Shown here: piece by piece, positions 45,299 through 57,866 of the stretch
Layout of the letters: each line of letters starts with the position of its first letter
Position numbering within the stretch: the stretch's first letter is position 1
Assembly (NCBI RefSeq): GCF_963678635.1
Contig: NC_087065.1
Coordinates: 6,659,209 to 6,723,208 of the forward strand
Length of the DNA stretch: 64,000 bases
Direction: 5' to 3'
Source of the DNA: Symsagittifera roscoffensis
Taxonomy: Eukaryota; Xenacoelomorpha; Acoela; Convolutidae
Notes under the pieces: model-generated
Seen by the model: the letters and a program-made list of their open reading frames with translations, nothing else
Database searches by the model: none
Told to the model about the DNA's origin: nothing
Position numbers and translations under genes: made by a program

Positions 45299-46397
45299 TT
45301 TGCGGTTATGCGATTTGCTTTTGCATTCTTTTTGTGTTTTTTATGAGGTACATGAACCAACAAATCTTGAATTCACGCCTATTAAATTTTCGATTAAACG
45401 TCGAACTTCAAACTTAAACAATCACACCGAAAATGAAGCTATTTAAAAACACTCGGACAAGTAGCAAACAATTGGAATCATCAGAATTGAATAACGGAAT
45501 AATCAATCAGTTTTTTGTAGAGTTTGCATGCATATTTGAAATTTCGGTCAGCCCTCAGACATACATTTTATCTGAAGAATACCGTTTGCAAGCACAAATT
45601 TTCTGCAAAAAACAGTGCAGATATCAATTATCTGGACAAAAAAACAAACTTCAAATTGAAAGCACGTTTTTTTTCCATATCGGCCGACTTTAGACAAAGA
45701 GAGGCCCACTTTGGTACATTTTTGTCAGCAACTGAGCCAGTGGTTCTTTTGTGCTTTGCTATTGACTGAAAAAACTAAAATTGATAGATTTTGGGTTAAT
45801 TTTTTTCCCCAATTTTTTTGTTGAAAGGCGGAGAAAATTGTGTCGTCCAAATTCAACCCAATGTAGGAAAAATTCGTTTCAATTTCAAGTTTGTTGTTTT
45901 ATACAAATAGTTCAAGCGAGTACTGTAGTGAGCTTCAAAAATTTGGAACAGGTCAAGCGATAACAGAGCAAATTATTTTTTTAACTATAACGGACAGAAT
46001 TAATGGAAAAGAACAATTGACCGATTTCGGAAAAAATGTTGCATTCCAACGTTATAGCTTTTAACAATTATAACTAAAGTTTTTGAAACAATTCTGACCT
46101 TGAGGGAGTGAAATGGCGTAAAAGCTGCTATCGAATTTTCAAAGCTGCATTTGAACCGATAAAAGAGCAAATGACAGCGTTTTTCCGGAGCACTTGATAT
46201 TTGCTTTATTTCAAATATACAATTAAAAAATGTTGTTCATTCAACAACGAATTGCCATGTAAATTTTCAGAGTAAAAAAAACACTAAATACCGACAAAAG
46301 GCAAAAGGAAAACTTTAAAGAAGTATTTCGATTTCGTTTATTTTTGAAGGCCAGAATTAATTAGGAAATTTAATTCGTTGTCCGATGAATTCGTTAA
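45299..46397. other. Intergenic AT-rich sequence with diverged repeat units
   Basis: The piece around 45,520-45,680 resembles 46,470-46,600 (TTTGCATGCA, then GGACAAA followed by a T-rich stretch). No gene is supported. Confidence 0.5.
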
Positions 46398-47033
46398 AAG
46401 CTATAATTATAGAGAGTTGCAAAAAGTTTGGACAGACAAAAATAATTAAAAAGAGAAATCTGCCAATTTTGAGCTATTTTTGCATGCAGATTTGAATTTT
46501 AGGTGACATTGAGATATACAATGCTGATTTGAATTTACCGGACAAAACGCATTAAACTTGAAATTTAAAACGCTTTTTTCTCCGATTGGGTTGAGTTTAG
46601 GTGAAAACTTATGAATACAAAACTTGCTTAAAATTTCAGCGGAATTAATATAATTGAATTTGTTTTGCGAAATTCGGGCCCAAAATTTTACCCCAAAAAT
46701 GGGTCATTTTGGCTTTTCTTAGTTAATTAAAAATTACGCCAAAAATACCCAGTCGATCACAGACATAATTTTTTAAGCTAATTTTTTCGACAGAAAACAT
46801 GACTCAATTCGACGCTATAGAGAGTTGCAAAAAGTTCGGACATACAAAAATAATTAAAAAGAGCAATCTGCCAATTTTGAACAATTTTTGCATGCAAGTT
46901 TCGATTTTCAGGTGACATTGAGACATATTTTCTGAGTGAAAAATTAGCTTTTGCATGTAAAAATTGTCTGAAAAAGGTCATTTGCTCTTTTTAATTATTT
47001 TTGTCTCGCCAAACTTTTTGCTACTAATTATAA
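46398..47033. repeat. Three-unit repeat with a long foldback
   Basis: Units at 46,410-46,520 and 46,818-46,927 are direct copies (GTTGCAAAAAGTT, ACAAAAATAATTAAAAAGAG, TTTTTGCATGCA). A third at 46,950-47,033 is inverted, so the last two can form a stem of roughly 80-100 bp with a small loop. It may be a non-autonomous foldback element. Confidence 0.65.
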
Positions 47034-47327
47034 AACTCACTCAAAATGGCATGCAAAAATCACAAAGTTTCGGACAACATCTTAAGTTTTTGAAAAAAAC
47101 TCTCATCTTTAAGCTGAACCTAATTAAAAATAGTTCTCTGAAGTTTCGTTTTTAGTTTTTTGCCAGAGTTTTATGTGTTTTTTTTGCATTATAAGAAATT
47201 TCATGTCAGATTGCTGCTGAATGAAAATTGTTTTGGAATTAAAGGCTTGAATTTATGTTTAAAAACTTCCTAAAGCAGCGGTATCATTTTGTTTGCTCTT
47301 TTGACAGTGCATTGCAGACTTTGCAAT

Positions 47328-49330
47328 TTATCCAAAAAACAGTGGGTGGGCTTCCGATTTATCCACAAGAGCATGCAGAAAGCAAAAATTGAGAGCAAAA
47401 TTTAATGTTTACTGAGTTTTGCTTAAATAAATCAAAGACACAAATTTAGATAGAAAGAGAAGTCTAAAAGTTTTATCAAAAACTGCTGGATTTTCTGATT
47501 TTCATTAGAAAACTTTTGACACTGTTGAACACAGAGACGAGGTTGAGTCTCACACCTTTGCAATGCAAATTCAGGAAGTCGAACAAAATCGAAAAACACA
47601 AACTAGATCTGTCAAAATAAAAAGAGCTAGTTATGAAATAAAAAGCTAATAAATCAATAGATTGTTAAATAAACGTCAAAGAAACTTTACTAGGTGATAA
47701 AAAATTCGAAAACTGTAATAGGCCGAAAAAAAATCAACAGCACTTGTAAAATGTATCAAGCTACACTAAACCTCAAAACGTACCCACAAAACAAATTTTT
47801 CTCTTGTTGAACGATGCAAAAAGAGGCAACTCATCCGATTTCAAATATGCAGAAACCTATCACGCCTAAAAAAAGAAGAGGAAAAAAATGGAGCACTTTT
47901 TTAACTTTGCTTGAAAAAAAATGTTCCGAATTGGTAACTTCCCCTTTGACTTTTAAGATGTCTGCTCTAACTTTTTGCTATAAAATAGTAGCATGAAGTT
48001 TGGATTGATAAAATTAAATAAAAATAGAAGTTAGCTCATGTGGAAAATTTTTTGATTACATGCGCTAATTTTTTGGACAAAAATTATGTCTCATGTTTGT
48101 GTGAAGCATCGAAAGGTCATGCAAAACTGTGGACAGAGAAAAATCACTCTGTTAAGTGCTATCTCTCTGTCAAAACGTTTTTTTTACTCTCTTTTTTGAT
48201 AAGTAGCTTGCTTTTTTATTTCATTTTGACTTTTTCAGTTAATTACCTCTTTGTAGCGGTCAAATGCTTTTATAAGAACTTAATAGATTTATTAGAAGTC
48301 TGATATATTTTTTTCAAAAATAATGAAATTGAAACTTTGAAAAAGCATTAAAAATGAATCCGAAGTTTCCAAATTGGGTCCGAAAATTCCAAATTTGTCA
48401 AATTAGCTACGAGATGGAAAATGCGGTAAAATCCTATCAAGACAAGTTTGAGGCGAAGTCTAGACAATGTTAAACTGTATTTTTTCTGTCAAACAGTCAA
48501 TCTTGACTGAGACTTCATGACAAAACTTAACACCAAGGCAGATCACGCATTAGATGGAGAGCTTTCTTATATGCAAAAATTCAAGGTGAAAACTTAAAAC
48601 AGAAAATTTGCCCTAAATAATTGTTTAAATGCCATTTTGATTTTCAGTGATAAAAAAATAGCGAACTAATGATAATCTCACAAACAGTTAGAATAGTGAT
48701 AAACTCTTTGCATATTATCCAAAAAAAAATATCTGGGCTCTCGATTTATCCGCAGGAGCGTGCAGAAAGCAAGAATAGAGCGCGAACTTTAATGTTTACT
48801 GAGTTTTGCTAGAAGGAAATATTAGAAGGAGAAGTCTAGAAGTTTTAACAAAAACTGCTTGAACGTCTGAGTTTCATTAAAGACTTTTGACACTGTTGCA
48901 CACAGAGACAAAGCTGAGTCTCACATCTTTGCAATCCGAAACCAGGAAAGCAAAAAAAATCGAAAAACACAAAAAAAACTAGATAAAAAAAGCTAGTTTT
49001 TGAACAAAAAAAGATAATAAATCAAAAAAATGTAGAAAAAAAGCATCAAAGAAAGTTTACAAAAAAACCGAAAAACCTTAGCAGAAAATTTTGAAGCCGA
49101 AAAAATTCAACAGAACCTAAAATGTCTATCAATTCCCCCTAAACCTCGAAACGTACCAACAAAACAAATGTTTTTTTTTGAAAGACGCAAAATGAGGTCA
49201 CTAAATTCGGATTTATCATAGGCTGAAGCCTATCAAGCTTGAAAATAGAAAATGAAAAAAATGAAGTTTAAGCAAATTGAGTTGGTAAAAATACAATCAT
49301 CATACTGAGAAAGTTTCAAACTGGACAGAT
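47328..49330 (+). repeat. Two diverged direct repeats of about 600 bp, offset about 1.38 kb
   Basis: TTTATCC, then GATTTATCC, GAGC-TGCAGAAAGCAA and AATGTTTACTGAGTTTTGCT at 47,328-47,425 recur at 48,715-48,812. ACTGTTG-ACACAGAGAC, then GAGTCTCACA-CTTTGCAAT at 47,521 recurs at 48,892. It is an old dispersed or tandem repeat of unknown type. No coding frame is supported in it. Confidence 0.6.
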
Positions 49331-49485
49331 AATTGAAATACCAAGAAGCACAATATGGGTCTGTAGCGACAATGTTTTGCTAATAGAGTCTCTTAGCAAA
49401 GGAGTCAGATGAAAAGGGTCCTGTTAACCAAGTTATTCACGGAAATAAGAGTCGACTACCCAAACGTAATACCCTTGCTTATCGC

Positions 49486-49548
49486 AAACGTAATAAATGC
49501 GTTTTAACTCAATATCGCAAATGTAATAAATGCGTTTTAACTCAATAA
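49486..49548 (+). repeat. Short tandem duplication, period about 32 bp
   Basis: CGCAAACGTAATAAATGCG followed by TTTTAACTCAATAT is repeated once with one substitution. Non-coding. Confidence 0.8.
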
Positions 49549-50879
49549 ACACCTAGACTAGATTATCCTGCTCATAAAAATCAGATTGTTACCTTTTGTA
49601 CGATTTTAGATAAGAAATCAGTGTAAGCCTAATATTGCTCTTTCAATGGATGTCAGGATGCTACGGAAAACAGGGGCTGATTCATAGTTTTTAGGAGGGG
49701 ACAAAATTTCCAAAATTTGTAAATTATTTTGTTAGATCATGCTTTTGTTTCAAGATTTTCAACTTTGAAATCATCGCTTCAGCTTGAAATGCTTTGAAAC
49801 TCCACCAGTATTCAATAATTTGACTTGCGACTTTGTCTAGTTAAAATTGCATTTCTAGGAAATCTAAACAGAATAAAAGTCTCAAAAAACATTTCGTAGT
49901 AATTCTCGACTAAATTACAATTACTAATAATTTATGATGATAATAAGCTACAAATGTGTAGGAATATATTGTGAGTTGATTCTTCCTTGTTTCATGGTAA
50001 CGTCTAACTTCCTGAGATCCCGTATAAACATTGAAACTTCATTTGATTTTTCAGCGAAATTTTTATAATTCTTGCATGGTATTTAATGAATGTCAAAAGC
50101 TGTTAGTTGATTAGTTAGAGTTGAAAGTGGTCATAAAAAAAATTGAAAAAAAACGGAGATAAGTTTTCAAGCGGGGGCATTTCATCTCAAAACAATTGTT
50201 CTGGGACTACTGTTGGTTTATAAATAAAAGGATATTAACTTCGTTGATATGAATTTTGTTCGAGCTGAAATTTTTTTCTCTGCATGAGTCTCAAAATTTT
50301 CCCAAAAAACATTTTTCATCGAAAAATGGCCAGAGCTACAGATTTACAAAAACTTTCCATGTAGATAATTATCGCCAAAAAGTAGCGAACAGCGTATACT
50401 GTTTTTTTTTAATGAAAGCAGTCCTTTTGACAAAGCAGTAAGCTTATGATACAAGCCACAACTAAAACAAATGACAAAAAACTGTTGTTTTTTAATCTCT
50501 CCCACCCCTATTCTAAAAACTTTTCTACCGGAATGGAGTTAGATTTTGCTGATATAACTTCTAATGCATCAATAATTTTTGATTATATTGAATGACTGTA
50601 AAAACAGTTGGTTATTTGAATGGAGTTGAAATTGGTCACAGGAAAAAACACCTGTGATCAGAAAATTTTTCTCACCTTTTAAAAAATTGAATACAGAAGG
50701 ATGGAAAATTTTTGACTGAAAGATTTTATTTTTTTGTAAAAATAAATATTAAATTTGTACAAACTTTGATAAAAGAGCATTGATCATACTTTCATGGAAT
50801 CAATTGAAAAAAAAACACAGATCAGAAACTAGTTATACTACGCATAGACATCTGGAAGTAAAATTCTATAAAAACGGGC
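49549..50879. other. AT-rich intergenic, no supported gene
   Basis: Only short frames without features. I see nothing else in it. Confidence 0.5.
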
Positions 50880-51960
50880 TAAGAGGACCAGTGTTAGAAT
50901 AATTGAAATCTTATTTGACAGACAGAAATCAATTTTTCAATTTTTGATGTTGGAAGAAAAAATACCGAAACAGAAAACGTTAACTCTACAGGGGTCAGTT
51001 TTAGGACCATTAATTTTCATACTGCATATTAGTTACTTACCCAATGTATATCAACACAGTAAGTCAAAATGATCGCTGATGTTGCAACATTGAATAATCA
51101 CGTTTCCTCTATTTTAGAACTCATGGCCAGAACTTGAACACACAGATCTAATTGATTAGATAAAAATTTACTGACATTAAACAATTAAACACAAAAACTT
51201 CTCAGAATCAACGACTGATGTCGATTCAGTACTATTAGATCAAACATTTGAAAAACATTAAAAAAACCAAATACTCCGGCAAAATTTTGGATAATACTTC
51301 AAGCTACAAACCAGATTTGTTAAAATAAAAACAAAACTGAACTTACTAGCTGGGAAAATGTATTAAGCTAAAATGTTTTTCAGTATTAAAATATGCTCAG
51401 GCTGTACAAACTTGTGTTGAGCCATTATTATAGTATGGAGCTTTATTCAACGGCAGTTTTGCAAAAGTTGATCTCAAAATGGTTAATTGATACAAAAAAG
51501 TTTTTCTGGATCTGATTCTTGAAGCAAAAATCTGAAAAAAAGCTCTCGAGATATGAGTTCGACAAAAATTTTACACATTTAAATTACATGCATATGAAAT
51601 GATCAAACTGCTTAGTCAAGTATTAAAAAAGACATACGATTGAAAATTGAACGGAAGCATATCAACTGCTGAAGTGAATAATACAATCAATCAAGTGAAA
51701 AAAAGTTGAAAACAAAAATTACCCATAATTACCCAAACGTTAACCATAGGTCAAAATATCTCGTAAACAGAATAAGAACACTATTCAACCTGCCAAGTTT
51801 TCAGGGATAATCGTTTGTAAAAAAACTGTGGAATAAAATAAAATTGAAAAAGTATCTGCCCAAGTACATAGATTTATATATAACGTTTAAAAACAATTTC
51901 GTCAGTAATTTATTTATTAGATTAAAATTTATTTGACGACCAAGTTTATTTAATGAGGTA
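50880..51960 (+). mobile_element. LINE relic: reverse transcriptase to C-terminus
   Basis: TLQGSVLGPLIFILH at about 50,983-51,030 is the conserved QGS-x-LGP-L-F block of LINE reverse transcriptases. The following catalytic box reads IADV in a shifted frame at about 51,070 in place of (Y/F)ADD. Later pieces (SSRDMSS, KKLWNKIKLKKYLP) fit the C-terminal region of such proteins. Many stops show it is dead. Confidence 0.65.
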
Positions 51961-52139
51961 AATTTGTGGGTCATTGAAAACAGAAAAAGAAGTAATATAT
52001 GGTTTTTCTCCCATTCATTTTAGACAAGAATTGAAGAATCCTTGCAGAGTCTTCACCCCACAGGCAGCATTGCCTTCTGATGTATTCTCGAGTCAGAAAA
52101 GAAAAATTAAATTTTGTACGTCACACATGAAGACGAACT

Positions 52140-52442
52140 TGTTTTTAAACATTATATATAAATCTATGTACTTGGGCAGATACTTTTTCAATTTTATTTT
52201 ATTTTATTCCACAAAATTTTTTTTCAAACAATTTTTCCTGAAAATTAGCGGTTTTCGACGAACTTGTGCTTTGTTGCATGCAGAGTTTTCTGGTTTAAGT
52301 AAATTGTTTGCGTTGATTTAAAAACTCTGTTTGGTTCACTATTTTTTATGAGACTAGAAATTTGTAAAAAGGAGACTCGTAATACGTTGACCGTAATAAA
52401 GAATTTCAGATCTGTTTTAGAAAATTTACTGGGTACGGGCAC
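52140..52442 (-). mobile_element. Inverted second LINE 3' fragment
   Basis: 52,140-52,246 is the reverse complement of 51,791-51,894 with few differences (shared GTACATAGATTTATATATAA). Its minus-strand frame to 52,442 is the upstream part of the same C-terminal region (INSLIKNSEPNR-like). So two LINE tails lie head to head about 245 bp apart. Confidence 0.6.
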
Positions 52443-53472
52443 GCAGGTTGTCCTTTAAAAATAGCATTTAAAAAAAAAACTATACGCACTGTTGGTGTCA
52501 AAATATAAATTTTGTCTAAAAATTAGGCCTCTGATGGTGCTAAAAATGTTCGGTTTACCACACTGCTTAGAATTTATCACATGTGCTTAAAGTAACAGAA
52601 AAAAGTATGCGCGTCCATTTAAAATGGAGCTATTTTCCGCATCGTTTTGCTTCGGCAAAGCTTGAAGCGATATTCAAAATATCTGTCAGCGGTAACAGCA
52701 AAGATCTGAATCAGGGTAAAAACTCAAACAAACAGTTTTTGGATTGATCTTCTTCGAAGCTATCTTAAATTGATACCTGATCTAATTTTCCCGCAATCGA
52801 TTGTTTATTGCAAGATATAGCTTCTCACGCTCCAAGAACTCAGACAATTTGACGGAGGCTTTTTCTTATACCAGGCAACTTCTGAGTCGCCTTTACCTTT
52901 AATACTGAATTTATAAACTTGAAATGCGCATAAATTAAGTTAAATGGGCTCGTTGTCGAATACCATTTTCTAAAAAGTTATCGTTTTTAAAAAAAATTTT
53001 AATTGACTTTTTTACAAAGAGAGTATAAACGTGGTATATAGAAATTCAAGTACTGTGACAACTTGGAAGAAAAACCTCGCAATTATCGAAATTAAAAAAA
53101 AAGCGGCAGCTCGCTAAGTTTGAGATTTAGTTTAAAAAGCGACATTGTCTTCGCTGCGCTTACACTCTGCACATGTGGTATAACGCGCGTGAATATTTTT
53201 TATTGAAACTAATCTAGATTATTGTTACAAAGATTTGTTCAATAACTTTTTTGTTGGGAATCGCCGCTTTCCTTAAATTTTTCGAGTTAACTATTTTCCA
53301 AGTTGTCTTTGTTGTAAACTGTTGAACATGGTTGTTTTATACAATAATGAGTGAATGAGCGATGCATCTTCTCATTTGAATGTACGCAACTCTCGATTTT
53401 GACTTTTTGCCTGTTCTGATTAAGTACCATATTAAAAAAACTTCAAAAATTTTTCGTTGAATGTATTCGTAA
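52443..53472. other. Intergenic, includes the 3' flank of the 491-aa UGT gene
   Basis: No gene is supported. A minus-strand AATAAA at 53,199-53,204, about 270 nt after the stop codon, is a possible poly(A) signal. Confidence 0.4.
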
Positions 53473-55248
53473 TCATTTGTTCTTTTTCTGGGTTTTGGCT
53501 CTTTTCTTACAACATCTCCAAAGCAGTTTGCAAATCAAATAAAGCAAGCACGTTCCCAAAATTGTGAACACGACCTTAATCAGATTCCAAAACATTGCAA
53601 CTCGAGCACAGTTTACCTGATATGGCAATTTGGTCTTGATCGATAATTTCTTCCTCGACGCAACTTTGAGAGCAAACTCATTTATCGCCTCATGATTTTC
53701 GTATTGTTTGAACTCGTTCTGAAGAAGAATTAAATTTTTCTTGAAGCTCTCATAATTCCTGGTCACCATTTGAATGGCTTCAAATAACAGTTCGAATTTG
53801 AATTCCTTTAGGGTTATTCCAGTTTTAAGGCTTACGAGTTTGGCTGCATTTGAAAATTGGTCGCCAAATTGGGGCACAAAAATACCCGGAATTGCTCGGG
53901 AAATTTGGTCGACCATTGAGCCCAAACCACAATGTGATACATATATTTTCACAGACGGGTGACCCAACAACGTATATTGAGGCAAATAGTTGCTCAGAAA
54001 AACAGAATCATGTTTTTCATCAAATATATTCAGAGATTTTGCTTTATTTTCAAGTCCAAGACCTAGCGACCAAATAAATCTTAGCTTTGACTGACTTTTC
54101 AGATTTTCCACAAAGGTTTTCAACTCTTCGTTTTCTAACGTTGAATGAGTTCCAAGAGATATGTATACGATATCTTTGCCATTTTTGCCAATCCATAATT
54201 CTAATTCCGGACTTAACTTTGGGTGCAACTTTTCATCACGAAGTCCTCCTAAATAAACATGTTCTACGCTCGGGTGCGGCTTAGGGTACACAGAAGGCGA
54301 AGTCGGAACAAACATTGGAAACCGATCGGAATATTCGGTGCCCAAAAAACCACCTTGAAAATCCAAATTCGGGAGGTTTAGTTCGGCTCTCTTGTCTTCA
54401 ATAAACTTTCGGCATTTTGAAACGAAAGGCTTGAGAATGTACAGTTCGAATATATTAACTGGCCATTTGTCTTGCACGCATTCAGAACCTCCTGGAATTC
54501 CTGGACTTTGGATGATCATAGGCATGTCGTACTTTTCACCGATCAGAAGACTACCCAAAACTACAGAACAGTGTAAGCATGATAGTTCGATCCACACAAA
54601 AAGAAAAACAAGAAAGACAGTTCCTGTCAAATTCATAAAAAGTTTAAGCGAGAATTTTTCTAAGTTTATTTATTAATACATTTTAAAAAAGAATTCTCTT
54701 CAAATATCGGTATGTTCTCAAAATCCTTCATGTCATTTTGATTAAAATTGGAAAACACAAAAATAAAAAAACAAGCTGTTTTTAAAATTTAAAAAAAAAA
54801 CACATAATTTTTGAGACCCATAGTATCCATACTTTTGGGACCCAACTATCGTATTTGCACCTGCTGAACTATCAGTAATTAGAAGGTCAAATTTTCCAGG
54901 GTTTTGGTCGATAACTTCTGATAAGGAATCAAACGCATATTCGTACATATCAGATAAAAAATCGCAAATCGTGAGCAAAAAGTTCAAGTTGCCTTGAAAA
55001 GAATACTCATCAGGTAATCCGTGACCTTTAATTACATCAAATTTGACAGTTTTGTGGAAAGATTCAAGTTTTCGCTCACACATTTTGGCGGATTCGAAAA
55101 CTGTGCAATTGTTCGTTTTGCATAATGGTGCAAGTAAAGTTGACATGGTACTAAAATGACCACCAATACAAGGCATGTAAAATAATATGTTAATAGCACC
55201 ACAAAATTGTACCAAAAAAGCAAAAAATATCACCCATTTTGAATCCAT
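53473..55248 (-). CDS. UDP-glycosyltransferase (UGT), 491 aa, two exons
   Basis: Exons on the minus strand: 55,248-54,861 and 54,560-53,473, with a 300-nt GT-AG intron (GCAG/GTGCAA to CTGTAG/TTTTGG), total 1,476 nt or 492 codons with stop. It joins DSSA to VLGSLLIGEKYD, which matches the paralogue's DSAIVSTLTVAERFD. A signal peptide (VIFFAFLVQFCGA) is followed by NILFYMPCIGGHFS with the catalytic His. The donor signature YVSHCGLGSMVD and PQFGDQFSNAAKL are complete, and IYISLGTHS precedes them. A C-terminal membrane segment (ILGTCLLYLICKLLW) is followed by a basic tail ending KKNK, a KKXX ER motif. The role is that of its paralogue: transfer of a sugar from UDP-sugar to small lipophilic acceptors, substrate unknown. 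It is in the same orientation 8 kb away, so tandem duplication is likely. No clear TATA box was found. Confidence 0.9.
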
Positions 55249-56048
55249 GATTCACAATAGTACGTTGGGGCTAAAATTGGACCGAGATAATACAAGTTCA
55301 AAAAGTTAATTTGAGAAGAACTAAATATGGATGGGTTTACGATGTGAATTAGTCAATTTAAGCTTGAAGCACTTCAAAAGGTCAATATTCGGCTGGGTCG
55401 ACTTTAACACTGTTTACTTGGGTTCGCTAAAGATCTCAATGACATTAGTTAACTTAAATCAAAATTGCCTTCAAGGAGTTTTGACCATGCCGTTTTGTTT
55501 CGCTAACAGTTTGATAAAATTTAAATAAAATTATGGACAACCCATTTAAACTTGTTCGATGCCTAAATATTTGATTTGGATGCCTCATTTAGATAGCTTG
55601 CGTTGAAAAATACCTTGAAAAACACATAGCTTGCGTTGAAAAAGATTGCTTGCGTTGAAAAATTTTTTATGATTCAATTTCTCTTCTTTTGAATTCATGT
55701 CTGTCCACCGTGATTGAACTTTTGAGCACCCCGAAAGCTAAAAAAAAAACTATGATCTACTCCTCGTTTTTTTCAAGATGCCCCAAAAAGTTAAATGAGT
55801 TCGTGTAAAATATCATACCAAAGCCCGCCCGCGTTACTTGACAGTATAAAATATCTCATATCAATCCGCAGTGACAAGCAGAAAAAATTTTTTTTTCTTT
55901 TTTACAATGCATAAATTTATTTCCAATAGTAGGCTGAAATATGCAGATAAATCCTAAAAAGCAATGTGCTGGGGTTAAGCAATTGTCAGACAACACTGCT
56001 GAGTGCAAGCAAGGAAACTATGTTTATTACGCTCTCAGAAAGGCTGCT
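55249..56048. other. Intergenic upstream of the 491-aa UGT
   Basis: AT-rich sequence. A direct repeat AGCTTGCGTTGAAAAA occurs three times in 55,598-55,662. No gene and no certain promoter element. Confidence 0.5.
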
Positions 56049-57866
56049 GTTCACTTCAGTCTCGGTTTTAAGCGCCCGTCCTCAAAAATGTTCCGATTGT
56101 CATTTAATTGTCCTCGAAAAGTTTTTGGTAAAAGAAAATATTGGAAAACTATAAAAATTGGACAATATCAAAGATCAACTGTGAAAGTATTCATTACGAG
56201 GCCAAACTGTGCATTTTGTGAAATGTAAGCGGACTCCACAACAGACAAAAATCAGATTTGTCGCGGAATCCGCAACATTGCAATTTTTCTTTGATCTTCT
56301 TTGCTGTTTTGTATTCCACGGACAGATAAATAGCTAAAACACTGTGTTGCTCAAAATTGCTTCAAAAACAGGCAACTTTGCGGAATCCGCAACAAAATCC
56401 GGAACCAGTTTGTGGAATCCATGAACAAATCATAATATATGTGCTTAGCAAACTGAAGTTGTCGCGGAATCCGCAACTGTAAGTGGAATCCGCAAACTGT
56501 AAGCGGAATCCGCAAATTGTAAGCGGAATCTGCAAATTGTAATCGGAGCCCGCATAAGCTTGCGTAATCCACTTACATTTGCGGAATCCGCATACATTTG
56601 CGGAATCCGGAAAACCTGCCTATATTCGCTTGTTGAGGAATCCGCAACAAAATCAATGTGCCGAAAAAATTTACGTTACAGGTATTTGCACGCGGAATCC
56701 ACTGAAATTTTGTAAGTGGAATCCACTTACATTTTAGAATTTGTTTAATGACTTGTCTCTGGAATCCAGGAACAAATAGACACAAAATTGTGCGCCTATC
56801 AAGTGCACAGTTTGGCCCGTAATGTTAGTCGTACGAAACTAATACGAAGAATTGGCTAGCCTAATTTCAATTAGGAACGGTTTTTGTTGTGCATGATAGT
56901 TCGCGACGCATAAACAATTGGCGTTACGGCTTCAGTATTATGAATCAAATCTTCATAGTTCACTTCAGTCTCGGTTTTAAGCGCCCGTCCTCAAAAATGT
57001 TCCGATTGTCATTTAATTGTCCTCGAAAAGTTTTTGGTAAAAGAAAATATTGGAAAACTATAAAAATTGGACAAGATCAAAGATCAACTGTGAAAGTATT
57101 CATTACGAGGCCAAACTGTGCATTTTATGAAATGTAAGCGGACTCCACAACAGACAAAAATCAGATTTGTCGCGGAATCCGCAACATTGCAATTTTTCTT
57201 TGATCTTCTCTGCTGTTTTGTATTCCACGGACAGATAAATAGCTAAAACACTGTGTTGCTCAAAATTGCTTCAAAAACAGGCAACTTTGCGGAATCCGCA
57301 ACAAAATCCGGAACCAGTTTGTGGAATCCATGAACAAATCATAATATATGTGCTTAGCAAACTGAAGTTGTCGCGGAATCCGCAACTGTAAGTGGAATCC
57401 GCAAACTGTAAGCGGAATCCGCAAATTGTAAGCGGAATCTGCAAATTGTAATCGGAGCCCGCATAAGCTTGCGTAATCCACTTACATTTGCGGAATCCGC
57501 ATACATTTGCGGAATCCGGAAAACCTGCCTATATTCGCTTGTTGAGGAATACGCAACAAAATCAATGTGCCGAAAAAATTTACGTTACAGGTAATTGCAC
57601 GCGGAATCCACTGAAATTTTGTAAGTGGAATCCACTTACATTTTAGAATTTGTTTAATGACTTGTCTCTGGAATCCAGGAACAAATAGACACAAAATTGT
57701 GCGCCTATCAAGTGCACAGTTTGGCCCGTAATGTTAGTCGTACGAAACTAATACGAAGAATTGGCTAGCCTAATTTCAATTAGGAACGGTTTTTGTTGTG
57801 CATGATAGTTCGCGACGCATAAACAATTGGCGTTACGGCTTCAGTATTATGAATCAAATCTTCATA
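56049..57866. repeat. Two tandem copies of a 909-bp unit with a palindrome array
   Basis: 56,049-56,957 and 56,958-57,866 are nearly identical (few substitutions seen). Each unit holds about a dozen copies of GCGGAATCCGC or close variants, an 11-bp palindrome with a single central base, spaced about 20 bp apart around a central AAGCTT. Flanking words are CAAATTGTAA on the left and TTACATTTG on the right, so the array is itself inverted about its centre. The minus-strand frames with LRIP repeats (e.g. 56,351-56,572) are products of the array and are not genes. Confidence 0.9.

Noticed and set aside
56351-57694. Minus-strand frames with repeated LRIP units, present twice
   Set aside because: They are translations of the GCGGAATCCGC array and duplicate only because the 909-bp unit is duplicated.
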